Shown in pieces: positions 9,942 to 22,420 of a DNA stretch of 64,000 bases. Position numbers and translations under genes: made by a program. The DNA comes from Metallyticus violacea (taxonomy: Eukaryota > Arthropoda > Insecta > Mantodea > Metallyticidae): assembly GCA_030762175.1 (NCBI GenBank), contig JAUJEO010000019.1:2114001-2178000 (forward strand), given 5' to 3'. Within the stretch, counting starts at the first letter, position 1; each line of letters starts with the position of its first letter. The notes beneath the pieces are model-generated. The model worked only from the letters and a program-made list of their open reading frames with translations. It was not told the origin of the DNA and did not search any database.

Positions 9942-12900
9942 GAGGTTTCCAATCTTCGAAAAAAAATTTTTTTCTTTTCGAGATTCTTTGCGCATAATAT
10001 GCTTCTCTAAGGCTATCAAACTAGTATAATGAAAGAGAACAAGTTATCTCAAATAAGAATGGAAAAAAAATGATTCTAAGGAAGTTTCGAAACTTCGAAA
10101 AAAAATTTTTTTCTTTTCTAGATTCTTTGCGCATAATATGCTTTTCTGAGGCTATCAAACTAGTATAATGAAAGAGAACCAGTTATCTCAAATAAGAAGG
10201 GAAAAAAAGTGATTCTAACGAAGTTTCCAAACTTCGAAAAAAAATTTTTTTCTTTTCGAGAATATTTGCGCATAATATGCTTGTCTAAGGCTATCAAACT
10301 AGTATAATGAAAGAGAACAAGTTATCTCAAATAAGAACGGAAAAAAAGTGATTCTAACGAAGTTTCCAAACTTCGAAAAAAAATTTTTTTCTTTTCGAGA
10401 TTCTTTGCGCATAATATGCTTGTCTGAGAGTAATCTTAAATAAGAACGGAAAAAAAGTGATTCTAAGGAAGTTTCCAAACTTCGAAAAAAAATTTTTTTC
10501 TTTTCGAGATTCTTTGCGCATAATATGCTTGTCTGAGGCTATCAAACTAGTATAATGAAAGAGAACCAGTAATCTTAAATAAAAACGGAAAAAAGTGATT
10601 ATAACGAAGTTTCCAAACTTCGAAAAAAAAATTTTTTCTTTTCGAGATTCTTTTTGCATAATATGCTTGTCTGAGGCTATCAAACTAGTATAATGAAACA
10701 GAACCAGTAATCTTAAATAAGAACGGAAAAAAAGTGATTCTAACGAAGTTTCCAAACTTCGAAAAAAAATTTTTTTCTTTTCGAGATTCTTTGCGCATAA
10801 TATGCTTGTCTAAGGCTATCAAACTAGTATAATGAAAGAGAACAAGTTATCTCAAATAAGAATGGAAAAAAAGTGATTCTAAGGAAGTTTCCAAACTTCG
10901 AAAAAAAATTTTTTTCTTTTCGAGATTCTTTGCGCATAATATGCTTGTCTGAGGCTATCAAACTAGTATAATGAAAGAGAACCAGTTATCTCAAATAAGA
11001 ACGGAAAAAAAGTGATTCTAACGAAGTTTCCAAACTTCGAAATAAAATTTTAATCTTTTCGAGATTCTTTGCGCATAATATGCTTGTCTGAGGCTATCAA
11101 ACTAGTATAATTAAAGAGAACCAGTAATCTTAAATAAGAACGGAAAAAAAGTGATTCTAACGAAGTTTCCTAACTTCGAAAAAAAAATTTTTTCTTTTCG
11201 AGATTCTTTGCGCATAATATGCTTGTCTAAGGCTATCAAACTAGTATAATGAAAGAGAACAAGTTATCTAAAATAAGAACGGAAAAAAAGTGATTCTAAC
11301 GAAGTTTCCAAACTTCGAAAAAAAATTTTTTTCTTTTCTAGATTCTTTGCGCATAATATGCTTTTCTGAGGCTATCAAACTAGTATAATGAAAGAGAACC
11401 AGTTATCTCAAATAAGAACGGAAAAAAAGTGATTCTAACGAAGTTTCCAAACTTCGAAAAAAAATTTTTTTCTTTTCGAGAATATTTGCGCATAATATGC
11501 TTGTCTAAGGCTATCAAACTAGTATAATGAAAGAGAACAAGTTATCTCAAATAAGAACGGAAAAAAAGTGATTCTAACGAAGTTTCCAAACTTCGAAAAA
11601 AAATTTTTTTCTTTTCGAGATTCTTTGCGCATAATATGCTTGTCTGAGGCTATCAAACTAGTATAATGAAAGAGAACCAGTAATCTTAAATAAGAACGGA
11701 AAAAAAGTGATTCTAACGAAGTTTCCAAACTTCGAAAAAAAATTTTTTTCTTTTCGAGATTCTTTGCGCATAATATGCTTGTCTAAGGCTATCAAACAAG
11801 TATAATGAAAGAGAACAAGTTATCTCAAATAAGAATGGAAAAAAAGTGATTCTAAGGAAGTTTCCAAACTTCGAAAAAAAATTTTTTTCTTTTCGAGATT
11901 CTTTGCGCATAATATGCTTGTCTGAGGCTATCAAACTAGTATAATGAAACAGAACCAGTAATCTTAAATAAGAACGGAAAAAAAGTGATTCTAACGAAGT
12001 TTCCAAACTTCGAAAAAAAATTTTTTTCTTTTCGAGATTCTTTGCGCATAATATGCTTGTCTAAGGCTATCAAACTAGTATAATGAAAGAGAACAAGTTA
12101 TCTCAAATAAGAATGGAAAAAAAGTGATTCTAAGGAAGTTTCCAAACTTCGAAAAAAAATTTTTTTCTTTTCGAGATTCTTTGCGCATAATATGCTTGTC
12201 TGAGGCTATCAAACTAGTATAATGAAAGAGAACCAGTTATCTCAAATAAGAACGGAAAAAAAGTGATTCTAACGAAGTTTCCAAACTTCGAAATAAAATT
12301 TTAATCTTTTCGAGATTCTTTGCGCATAATATGCTTGTCTAAGGCTATCAAACAAGTATAATGAAAGAGAACAAGTTATCTCAAATAAGAACGGAAAAAA
12401 AGTGATTCTAACGAAGTTTCCAAACTTCGAAAAAAAATTTTTTTCTTTTCGAGATTCTTTGCGCATAATATGCTTGTCTAAGGCTATCAAACAAGTATAA
12501 TGAAAGAGAACAAGTTATCTCAAATAAGAATGGAAAAAAAGTGATTCTAAGGAAGTTCCAAACTTCGAAAAAAAATTTTTTTCTTTTCGAGATTCTTTGC
12601 GCATAATATGCTTGTCTGAGGCTATCAAACTAGTATAATGAAAGAGAACCAGTTATCTCAAATAAGAACGGAAAAAAAGTGATTCTAACGAGGTTTCCAA
12701 TCTTCGAAAAAAAATTTTTTTCTTTTCTAGATTCTTTGCGCATAATATGCTTTTCTGAGACTATCAAACTAGTATAATGAAAGAGAACCAGTTATCTCAA
12801 ATACGAACGGAAAAAAAGTGATTCTAACGAAGTTTCCAAACTTCGAAAAAAAATTTTTTTCTTTTCGAGATTCTTTGCGCATAATATGCTTGTCTAAGGC

Positions 12901-15660
12901 TATCAAACAAGTATAATGAAAGAGAACAAGTTATCTCAAATAAGAATGGAAAAAAAGTGATTCTAAGGAAGTTTCCAAACTTCGAAAAAAAATTTTTTTC
13001 TTTTCGAGATTCTTTGCGCATAATATGCTTGTCTGAGGCTATCAAACTAGTATAATGAAAGAGAACCAGTTATCTCAAATAAGAACGGAAAAAAAGTGAT
13101 TCTAACGAAGTTTCCAAACTTCGAAAAAAAATTTTTTTCTTTTCGAGATTCTTTGCGCATAATATGCTTGTCTAAGGCTATCAAACAAGTATAATGAAAG
13201 AGAACAAGTTATCTCAAATAAGAATGGAAAAAAAGTGATTCTAAGGAAGTTTCCAAACTTCGAAAAAAAATTTTTTTCTTTTCGAGATTCTTTGCGCATA
13301 ATATGCTTGTCTAAGGCTATCAAACTAGTATAATGAAAGAGAACAAGTTATCTCAAATAAGAATGTAAAAAAAGTGATTCTAAGGAATTTTCCAAACTTC
13401 GAAAAAAAATTTTTTTCTTTTCGAGATTCTTTGCGCATAATATGCTTGTCTGAGGCTATCAAACTAGTATAATGAAAGAGAACCAGTAATCTTAAATAAG
13501 AACGGAAAAAAAGTGATTCTAACGAAGTTTCCAAACTTCGAAAAAAAATTTTTTTCTTTTCGAGATTCTTTGCGCATAATATGCTTGTCTAAGGCTATCA
13601 AACTAGTATAATGAAAGAGAACAAGTTATCTCAAATAAGAATGGAAAAAAAATGATTCTAAGGAAGTTTGGAAACTTCGAAAAAAAATTTTTTTCTTTTC
13701 TAGATTCTTTGCGCATAATATGCTTTTCTGAGGCTATCAAACTAGTATAATGAAAGAGAACCAGTTATCTCAAATAAGAACGGAAAAAAAGTGATTCTAA
13801 CGAAGTTTCCAAACTTCGAAAAAAAATTTTTTTCTTTTCGAGAATATTTGCGCATAATATGCTTGTCTAAGGCTATCAAACTAGTATAATGAAAGAGAAC
13901 AAGTTATCTCAAATAAGAACGGAAAAAAAGTGATTCTAACGAAGTTTCCAAACTTCGAAAAAAAATTTTTTTCTTTTCGAGATTCTTTGCGCATAATATG
14001 CTTGTCTGAGGCTATCAAACTAGTATAATGAAAGAGAACCAGTAATCTTAAATAAGAACGGAAAAAAAGTGATTCTAACGAAGTTTCCAAAATTCGAAAA
14101 AAAATTTTTTTCTTTTCGAGATTCTTTGCGCATAATATGCTTGTCTGAGGCTATCAAACTAGTATAATGAAAGAGAACCAGTAATCTTAAATAAAAACGG
14201 AAAAAAGTGATTATAACGAAGTTTCCAAACTTCGAAAAAAAATTTTTTTCTTTTCGAGATTCTTTGCGCATAATATGCTTGTCTAAGGCTATCAAACAAG
14301 TATAATGAAAGAGAACAAGTTATCTCAAATAAGAATGGAAAAAAAGTGATTCTAAGGAAGTTTCCAAAATTTGAAAAAAAATTTTTTTCTTTTCGAGATT
14401 CTTTGCGCATAATATGCTTGTCTGAGGCTATCAAACTAGTATAATGAAACAGAACCAGTAATCTTAAATAAGAACGGAAAAAAAGTGATTCTAACGAAGT
14501 TTCCAAACTTCGAAAAAAAATTTTTTCTTTTCGAGATTCTTTGCGCATAATATGCTTGTCTAAGGCTATCAAACTAGTATAATGAAAGAGAACAAGTTAT
14601 CTCAAATAAGAATGGAAAAAAAGTGATTCTAAGGAAGTTTCCAAACTTCGAAAAAAAATTTTTTTCTTTTCGAGATTCTTTGCGCATAATATGCTTGTCT
14701 GAGGCTATCAAACTAGTATAATGAAAGAGAACCAGTTATCTCAAATAAGAACGGAAAAAAAGTGATTCTAACGAAGTTTCCAAACTTCGAAAAAAAATTT
14801 TTTTCTTTTCGAGATTCTTTGCGCATAATATGCTTGTCTGAGGCTATCAAACAAGTATAATGAAAGAGAACCAGTAATCTTAAATAAGAACGGAAAAAAG
14901 TGATTATAACGAAGTTTCCAAACTTCGAAAAAAAATTTTTTTCTTTTCGAGATTCTTTGCGCATAATATGCTTGTCTGAGGCTATCAAACTAGTATAATG
15001 AAAGAGAACCAGTTATCTCAAATAAGAACAGAAAAAAAGTGATTCTAACGAGGTTTCCAATCTTCGAAAAAAAATTTTTTTCTTTTCGAGATTCTTTGCG
15101 CATAATATGCTTGTCTGAGGCTATCAAACTAGTATAATGAAAGAGAACCAGTTATCTCAAATAAGAACGGAAAAAAAGTGATTCTAACGAGGTTTCCAAT
15201 CTTCGAAAAAAAATTTTTTTCTTTTCTAGATTCTTTGCGCATAATATGCTTTTCTGAGACTATCAAACTAGTATAATTAAAGAGAACCAGTTATCTCAAA
15301 TAAGAACGGAAAAAAAGTGATTCTAACGAAGTTTCCAAACTTCGAAAAAATTTTATTTTCTTTTCGAGATTCTTGGCGCATAATATGCTTGTCTAAGGCT
15401 ATCAAACTAGTATAATGAAAGAGAACAAGTTATCTCAAATAAGAACGGAAAAAAAGTGATTCTAACGAAGTTTCCAAACTTCGAAAAAAAATTTTTTTCT
15501 TTTCGAGATTCTTTGCGCATAATATGCTTGTCTGAGGCTATCAAACTAGTATAATGAAAGAGAACCAGTAATCTTAAATAAGAACGGAAAAAAAGTGATT
15601 CTAACGAAGTTTCCAAACTTCGAAAAAAAATTTTTTTCTTTTCGAGATTCTTTGCGCATA
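9942..15660. repeat. Mosaic of segment-A pieces
   Basis: From 9,942 to about 11,190 the sequence repeats 3,751-5,000 at an offset of 6,191 bp, including the 30-bp deletion (10,428) and the AATAAAATTTTAATC variant (11,041). From 13,102 to about 14,276 it repeats 6,772-7,945 at an offset of 6,330-6,331 bp. The stretches between are built from the same monomer classes in a different order. The segment ends at a private 13-bp deletion at 15,660. There is no non-satellite sequence. Confidence 0.65.
10399..10458 (+). repeat. Third copy of the 30-bp-deleted monomer (junction 10,428/10,429)
   Basis: It has the same junction, 1,360 bp after the second copy. That spacing equals ten monomers less the 30 missing bases. 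The monomer that follows ends CTAAGG instead of the CTAACG seen after the other two copies. Confidence 0.9.
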
Positions 15661-15672
15661 AGGCTATCAAAC
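15648..15672 (+). repeat. Monomer with a private 13-bp deletion
   Basis: GCGCATA is joined directly to AGGCTATC at about 15,660/15,661. The missing bases are the second half of the 11-bp palindrome and the TTGTCTA stretch. I found no other copy of this junction, so it is recent or lies in a part that was not amplified. Confidence 0.85.
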
Positions 15673-18600
15673 TAGTATAATGAAAGAGAACAAGTTATCT
15701 CAAATAAGAATGGAAAAAAAGTGATTCTAAGGAAGTTTCCAAACTTCGAAAAAAAATTTTTTTCTTTTCGAGATTCTTTGCGCATAATATGCTTGTCTGA
15801 GGCTATCAAACTAGTATAATGAAAGAGAACCAGTTATCTCAAATAAGAACGGAAAAAAAGTGATTCTAACGAAGTTTCCAAACTTCGAAAAAAAATTTTT
15901 TTCTTTTCGAGATTCTTTGCGCATAATATGCTTGTCTCAGGCTATCAAACTAGTATAATGAAAGAGAACAAGTTATCTCAAATAAGAACGGAAAAAAAGT
16001 GATTCTAACGAAGTTTCCAAACTTCGAAAAAAATTTTTTTTCTTTTCGAGATTCTTTGCGCATAATATGCTTGTCTGAGGCTATCAAACTAGTATAATGA
16101 AAGAGAACCAGTAATCTTAAATAAGAACGGAAAAAAAGTGATTATAACGAAGTTTCCAAACTTCGAAAAAAAATTTTTTTCTTTTCGAGATTCTTTGCGC
16201 ATAATATGCTTGTCTAAGGCTATCAAATTAGTATAATGAAAGAGAACAAGTTATCTTAAATAAGAACGGAAAAAAAGTGATTCTAACGAAGTTTCCAAAC
16301 TTCTTAAAAAAAATTTTTTTCTTTTCGAGATTCTTTGCGCATAATATGCTTGTCTAAGGCTATCAAACTAGAATAATGAAAGAGAAGAAGTTATCTCAAA
16401 TAAGAATGGAAAAAAAGTGATTCTAAGGAAGTTTCCAAATTTCGAAAAAAAATTTTTTTCTTTTCCAGATTATTTGCGCATAATATGCTTGTCTGAGGCT
16501 ATCAAACTAGTATAATGAAAGAGAACCAGTTATCTCAAATAAGAACGGAAAAAAAGTGATTCTAACGAGGTTTCCAATCTTCGAAAAAAAATTTTTTTCT
16601 TTTCTAGATTCTTTGCGCATAATATGCTTTTCTGAGGCTATCAAACTAGTATAATGAAAGAGAACCAGTTATCTCAAATAAGAACGGAAAAAAAGTGATT
16701 CTAACGAAGTTTCCAAACTTCGAAAAAAAATTTATTTCTTTTCGATAATATTTGCGCATAATATGCTTGTCTAAGGCTATCAAACTAGTATAATGAAAGA
16801 GAACATGATATCTCAAATAAGAACGGAAAAAAAGTGATTCTAACGAAGTTTCCAAACTTCGAAAAAAAATTTTTTTCTTTTCGAGATTCTTTGCGCATAA
16901 TATGCTTGTCTAAGGCTATCAAACTAGTATAATGAAAGAGAACAAGTTATCTTAAATAAGAACGGAAAAAAAGTGATTCTAACGAAGTTTCCAAACTTCG
17001 AAAAAAAATTTTTTTCTTTTCGAGATTCTTTGCGCATAATATGCTTGTCTAAGGCTATCAAACTAGTATAATGAAAGAGAACAAGTTATCTCAAATAAGA
17101 ATGTAAAAAAAGTGATTCTAAGGAAGTTTCCAAACTTCGAAAAAAAATTTTTTTCTTTTCGAGATTCTTTGCGCATAATATGCTTGTCTGAGGCTATCAA
17201 ACTAGTATAATGAAAGAGAACCAGTTATCTCAAATAAGAACGGAAAAAAAGTGATTCTAACGAGGTTTCCAATCTTCGAAAAAAAATTTTTTTCTTTTCT
17301 AGATTCTTTGCGCATAATATGCTTTTCTGAGACTATCAAACTAGTATAATTAAAGAGAACCAGTTATCTCAAATAAGAACGGAACAAAAGTGATTCTAAC
17401 GAAGTTTCCAAACTTCGAAAAACTTTTTTTTTCTTTTCGAGATTCTTTGCGCATAATATGCTTGTCTAAGGCTATCAAACTAGTATACTGAAAGAGAACA
17501 AGATATCTCAAATAAGAACGGAAAAAAAGTGATTCTAACGAAGTTTCCAAACTTCGAAAAAAGAATTTTTTTCTTTTCGAGATTCTTTGCGCATAATATG
17601 CTTGTCTGAGGCTATCAAACTAGTATAATGAAAGAGAACCAGTAATCTTAAATAAGAACGGAAAAAAAGTGATTCTAACGAAGTTTCCAAACTTCGAAAA
17701 AAAATTTTTTTCTTTTCGAGATTCTTTGCGCATAATATGCTTGTCTAAGGCTATCAAACTAGTATAATGAAAGAGAACAAGTTATCTCAAATAAGAATGG
17801 AAAAAAAGTGATTCTAAGGAAGTTTCCAAACTTCGAAAAAAAATTTTTTTCTTTTCGAGATTCTTTGCGCATAATATGCTTGTCTGAGGCTATCAAACTA
17901 GTATAATGAAAGAGAACCAGTTATCTCAAATAAGAACGGAAAAAAAGTGATTCTAACGAAGTTTCCAAACTTCGAAAAAAAATTTTTTTCTTTTCGAGAT
18001 TCTTTGCGCATAATATGCTTGTCTCAGTATAATGACCAGTAATCTTAAATAAGAACGGAAAAAAAGTGATTATAACGAAGTTTCCAAACTTCGAAAAAAA
18101 ATTTTTTTCTTTTCGAGATTCTTTGCGCATAATATGCTTGTCTAAGGCTATCAAACTAGTATAATGAAAGAGAACAAGTTATCTTAAATAAGAACGGAAA
18201 AAAAGTGATTCTAACGAAGTTTCCAAACTTCTTAAAAAAAATTTTTTTCTTTTCGAGATTCTTTGCGCATAATATGCTTGTCTAAGGCTATCAAACTAGA
18301 ATAATGAAAGAGAAGGAGTTATCTCAAATAAGAATGGAAAAAAAGTGATTCTAAGGAAGTTTCCAAACTTCGAAAAAAAATTTTTTTCTTTTCCAGATTA
18401 TTTGCGCATAATATGCTTGTCTGGGGCTATCAAACTAGTATAATGAAAGAGAACCAGTTATCTCAAATAAGAACGGAAAAAAAGTGATTCTAACGAGGTT
18501 TCCAATCTTCGAAAAAAAATTTTTTTCTTTTCTAGATTCTTTGCGCATAATATGCTTTTCTGAGGCTATCAAACTAGTATAATGAAAGAGAACCAGTTAT

Positions 18601-19780
18601 CTCAAATAAGAACGGAAAAAAAGTGATTCTAACGAAGTTTCCAAACTTCGAAAAAAAAATTATTTCTTTTCGATAATATTTGCGCATAATATGCTTGTCT
18701 AAGGCTATCAAACTAGTATAATGAAAGAGAACATGTTATCTCAAATAAGAACGGAAAAAAAGTGATTCAAACGAAGTTTCCAAACTTCGAAAAAAAATTT
18801 TTTTCTTTTCGAGATTCTTTGCGCATAATATGCTTGTCTGAGGCTATCAAACTAGTATAATGAAAGAGAACCAGTAATCTTAAATAAGAACGGAAAAAAA
18901 GTGATTATAACGAAGTTTCCAAACTTCGAAAAAAAATTTTTTCTTTTCGAGATTCTTTGCGCATAATATGCTTGTCTAAGGCTATCAAACAAGTATAATG
19001 AAAGAGAACAAGTTATCTCAAATAAGAATGGAAAAAAAGTGATTCTAAGGAAGTTTCCAAACTTCGAAAAAAAATTTTTTTCTTTTCGAGATTCTTTGCG
19101 CATAATATGCTTGTCTGAGGCTATCAAACTAGTATAATGAAAGAGAACCAGTTATCTCAAATAAGAACGGAAAAAAAGTGATTCTAACGAAGTTTCCAAA
19201 CTTCGAAAAAAAATTTTTTTCTTTTCGAGATTCTTTGCGCATAATATGCTTGTCTGAGGCTATCAAACTAGTATAATGAAAGAGAACGAGTTATCTCAAA
19301 TAAGAACGGAAAAAAAGTGATTCTAACGAAGTTTCCAAACTTCGAAAAAAAATTTTTTTCTTTTCGAGATTCTTTGCGCATAATATGCTTGTCTAAGGCT
19401 ATCAAACTAGTATAATGAAAGAGAACAAGTTATCTTAAATAAGAACGGAAAAAAAGTGATTCTAACGAAGTTTCCAAACTTCGAAAAAAAATTTTTTTCT
19501 TTTCGAGATTCTTTGCGCATAATATGCTTGTCTAAGGCTATCAAACTAGTATAATGAAAGAGAACAAGTTATCTCAAATAAGAATGTAAAAAAAGTGATT
19601 CTAAGGAAGTTTCCAAACTTCGAAAAAAAATTTTTTTCTTTTCGAGATTCTTTGCGCATAATATGCTTATCTGAGGCTATCATCTAGTATAATGAAAGAG
19701 AACCAGTTATCTCAAATAAGAACGGAAAAAAAGTGATTTTAACGAGGTTTCCAATCTTCGAAAAAAATTTTTTTCTTTTC
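15661..19780. repeat. Array segment with 1,928-bp and 1,666-bp repeats
   Basis: Landmarks of 16,141-16,835 recur at 18,069-18,763 (offset 1,928): CTTCTTAAAAAAA, CTAGAATAATG with AGAAGAAG or AGAAGGAG, TTTCCAGATTATTTG, class B, and TTTCGATAATATTTG. The part from about 18,180 recurs at about 19,847 (offset 1,666) and leads into the 2,640-bp block, so this segment holds the ancestral pieces of that block. Compared with its relative downstream it has one extra monomer near 19,256-19,394 (GAACGAG variant). Private changes include AACTTTTTTTTT at about 17,422 and the 20-bp loss at 18,026-18,035. Confidence 0.65.
18021..18045 (+). repeat. Monomer with a two-part deletion (13 bp + 7 bp)
   Basis: GTCTCA is joined to GTATAATG at 18,026/18,027 (13 bp lost), and ATG is joined to ACCAG at 18,034/18,035 (7 bp lost). 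Together 20 bp are missing from the region around ACTAGT. The combination is seen only here. Two small deletions this close together suggest one local repair or slippage event. Confidence 0.8.
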
Positions 19781-22420
19781 GAGATTCTTTGCGCATAATA
19801 TGCTTGTCTAAGGCTATCAAACTAGTATAATGAAAGAGAACAAGTTATCTTAAATAAGAACGGAAAAAAAGTGATTCTAACGAAGTTTCCAAACTTCTTA
19901 AAAAAAATTTTTTTCTTTTCGAGATTCTTTGCGCATAATATGCTTGTCTAAGGCTATCAAACTAGAATAATGAAAGAGAAGGAGTTATCTCAAATAAGAA
20001 TGGAAAAAAAGTGATTCTAAGGAAGTTTCCAAACTTCGAAAAAAAATTTTTTTCTTTTCCAGATTATTTGCGCATAATATGCTTGTCTGAGGCTATCAAA
20101 CTAGTATAATGAAAGAGAACCAGTTATCTCAAATAAGAACGGAAAAAAAGTGATTCTAACGAGGTTTCCAATCTTCGAAAAAAAAATTTTTTCTTTTCTA
20201 GATTCTTTGCGCATAATATGCTTTTCTGAGGCTATCAAACTAGTATAATGAAAGAGAACCAGTTATCTCAAATAAGAACGGAAAAAAAGTGATTCTAACG
20301 AAGTTTCCAAACTTCGAAAAAAAATTTATTTCTTTTCGATAATATTTGCGCATAATATGCTTGTCTAAGGCTATCAAACTAGTATAATGAAAGAGAACAT
20401 GTTATCTCAAATAAGAACGGAAAAAAAGTGATTCTAACGAAGTTTCCAAACTTCGAAAAAAAATTTTTTTCTTTTCGAGATTCTTTGCGCATAATATGCT
20501 TGTCTGAGGCTATCAAACTAGTATAATGAAAGAGAACCAGTAATCTTAAATAAGAACGGAAAAAAAGTGATTATAACGAAGTTTCCAAACTTCGAAAAAA
20601 AATTTTTTCTTTTCGAGATTCTTTGCGCATAATATGCTTGTCTAAGGCTATCAAACAAGTATAATGAAAGAGAACAAGTTATCTCAAATAAGAATGGAAA
20701 AAAAGTGATTCTAAGGAAGTTTCCAAACTTCGAAAAAAAATTTTTTTCTTTTCGAGATTCTTTGCGCATAATATGCTTGTCTGAGGCTATCAAACTAGTA
20801 TAATGAAAGAGAACCAGTTATCTCAAATAAGAACGGAAAAAAAGTGATTCTAACGAAGTTTCCAAACTTCGAAAAAAAATTTTTTTCTTTTCGAGATTCT
20901 TTGCGCATAATATGCTTGTCTAAGGCTATCAAACTAGTATAATGAAAGAGAACAAGTTATCTTAAATAAGAACGGAAAAAAAGTGATTCTAACGAAGTTT
21001 CCAAACTTCGAAAAAAAATTTTTTTCTTTTCGAGATTCTTTGCGCATAATATGCTTGTCTAAGGCTATCAAACTAGTATAATGAAAGAGAACAAGTTATC
21101 TCAAATAAGAATGTAAAAAAAGTGATTCTAAGGAAGTTTCCAAACTTCGAAAAAAAATTTTTTTCTTTTCGAGATTCTTTGCGCATAATATGCTTATCTG
21201 AGGCTATCATCTAGTATAATGAAAGAGAACCAGTTATCTCAAATAAGAACGGAAAAAAAGTGATTCTAACGAGGTTTCCAATCTTCGAAAAAAAATTTTT
21301 TTCTTTTCGAGATTCTTTGCGCATAATATGCTTGTCTGAGGCTATCAAACTAGTATAATGAAAGAGAACCAGTTATCTCAAATAAGAACGGAAAAAAAGT
21401 GATTCTAACGAGGTTTCCAATCTTCGAAAAAAAATTTTTTTCTTTTCTAGATTCTTTGCGCATAATATGCTTTTCTGAGACTATCAAACTAGTATAATTA
21501 AAGAGAACCAGTTATCTCAAATAAGAACGGAACAAAAGTGATTCTAACGAAGTTTCCAAACTTCGAAAAAATTTTTTTTTCTTTTCGAGATTCTTTGCGC
21601 ATAATATGCTTGTCTAAGGCTATCAAACTAGTATAATGAAAGAGAACAAGTTATCTCAAATAAGAACGGAAAAAAAGTGATTCTAACGAAGTTTCCAAAC
21701 TTCGAAAAAAAATTTTTTTCTTTTCGAGATTCTTTGCGCATAATATGCTTGTCTGAGGCTATCAAACTAGTATAATGAAAGAGAACCAGTAATCTTAAAT
21801 AAGAACGGAAAAAAAGTGATTCTAACGAAGTTTCCAAACTTCGAAAAAAAATTTTTTTCTTTTCGAGATTCTTTGCGCATAATATGCTTGTCTAAGGCTA
21901 TCAAACTAGTATAATGAAAGAGAACAAGTTATCTCAAATAAGAATGGAAAAAAAGTGATTCTAAGGAAGTTTCCAAACTTCGAAAAAAAATTTTTTTCTT
22001 TTCGAGATTCTTTGCGCATAATATGCTTGTCTGAGGCTATCAAACTAGTATAATGAAAGAGAACCAGTTATCTCAAATAAGAACGGAAAAAAAGTGATTC
22101 TAACGAAGTTTCCAAACTTCGAAAAAAAATTTTTTTCTTTTCGAGATTCTTTGCGCATAATATGCTTGTCTCAGGCTATCAAACTAGTATAATGAAAGAG
22201 AACAAGTTATCTCAAATAAGAACGGAAAAAAAGTGATTCTAACGAAGTTTCCAAACTACGAAAAAAATTTTTTTTCTTTTCGAGATTCTTTGCGCATAAT
22301 ATGCTTGTCTGAGGCTATCAAACTAGTATAATGAAAGAGTACCAGTAATCTTAAATAAGAACGGAAAAAAAGTGATTATAACGAAGTTTCCAAACTTCGA
22401 AAAAAAAATTTTTTCTTTTC
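19781..22420. repeat. 2,640-bp higher-order repeat (19 monomers), copy 1
   Basis: Every landmark recurs exactly 2,640 bp downstream. A line-by-line comparison of 20,341-22,420 with 22,981-25,060 showed no difference. In the first 560 bp I saw five single-base differences (A/T switch positions, GGAG/GAAG, GAGATTC/GAAATTC, CGAT/CGAG). 19 x 139 is 2,641, so the unit is one base short of 19 full monomers. The unit contains the CTTCTTAAA monomer, the CTAGAATAATG monomer, class-B monomers and the GCTATCATCTAG monomer in fixed order. Confidence 0.9.
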
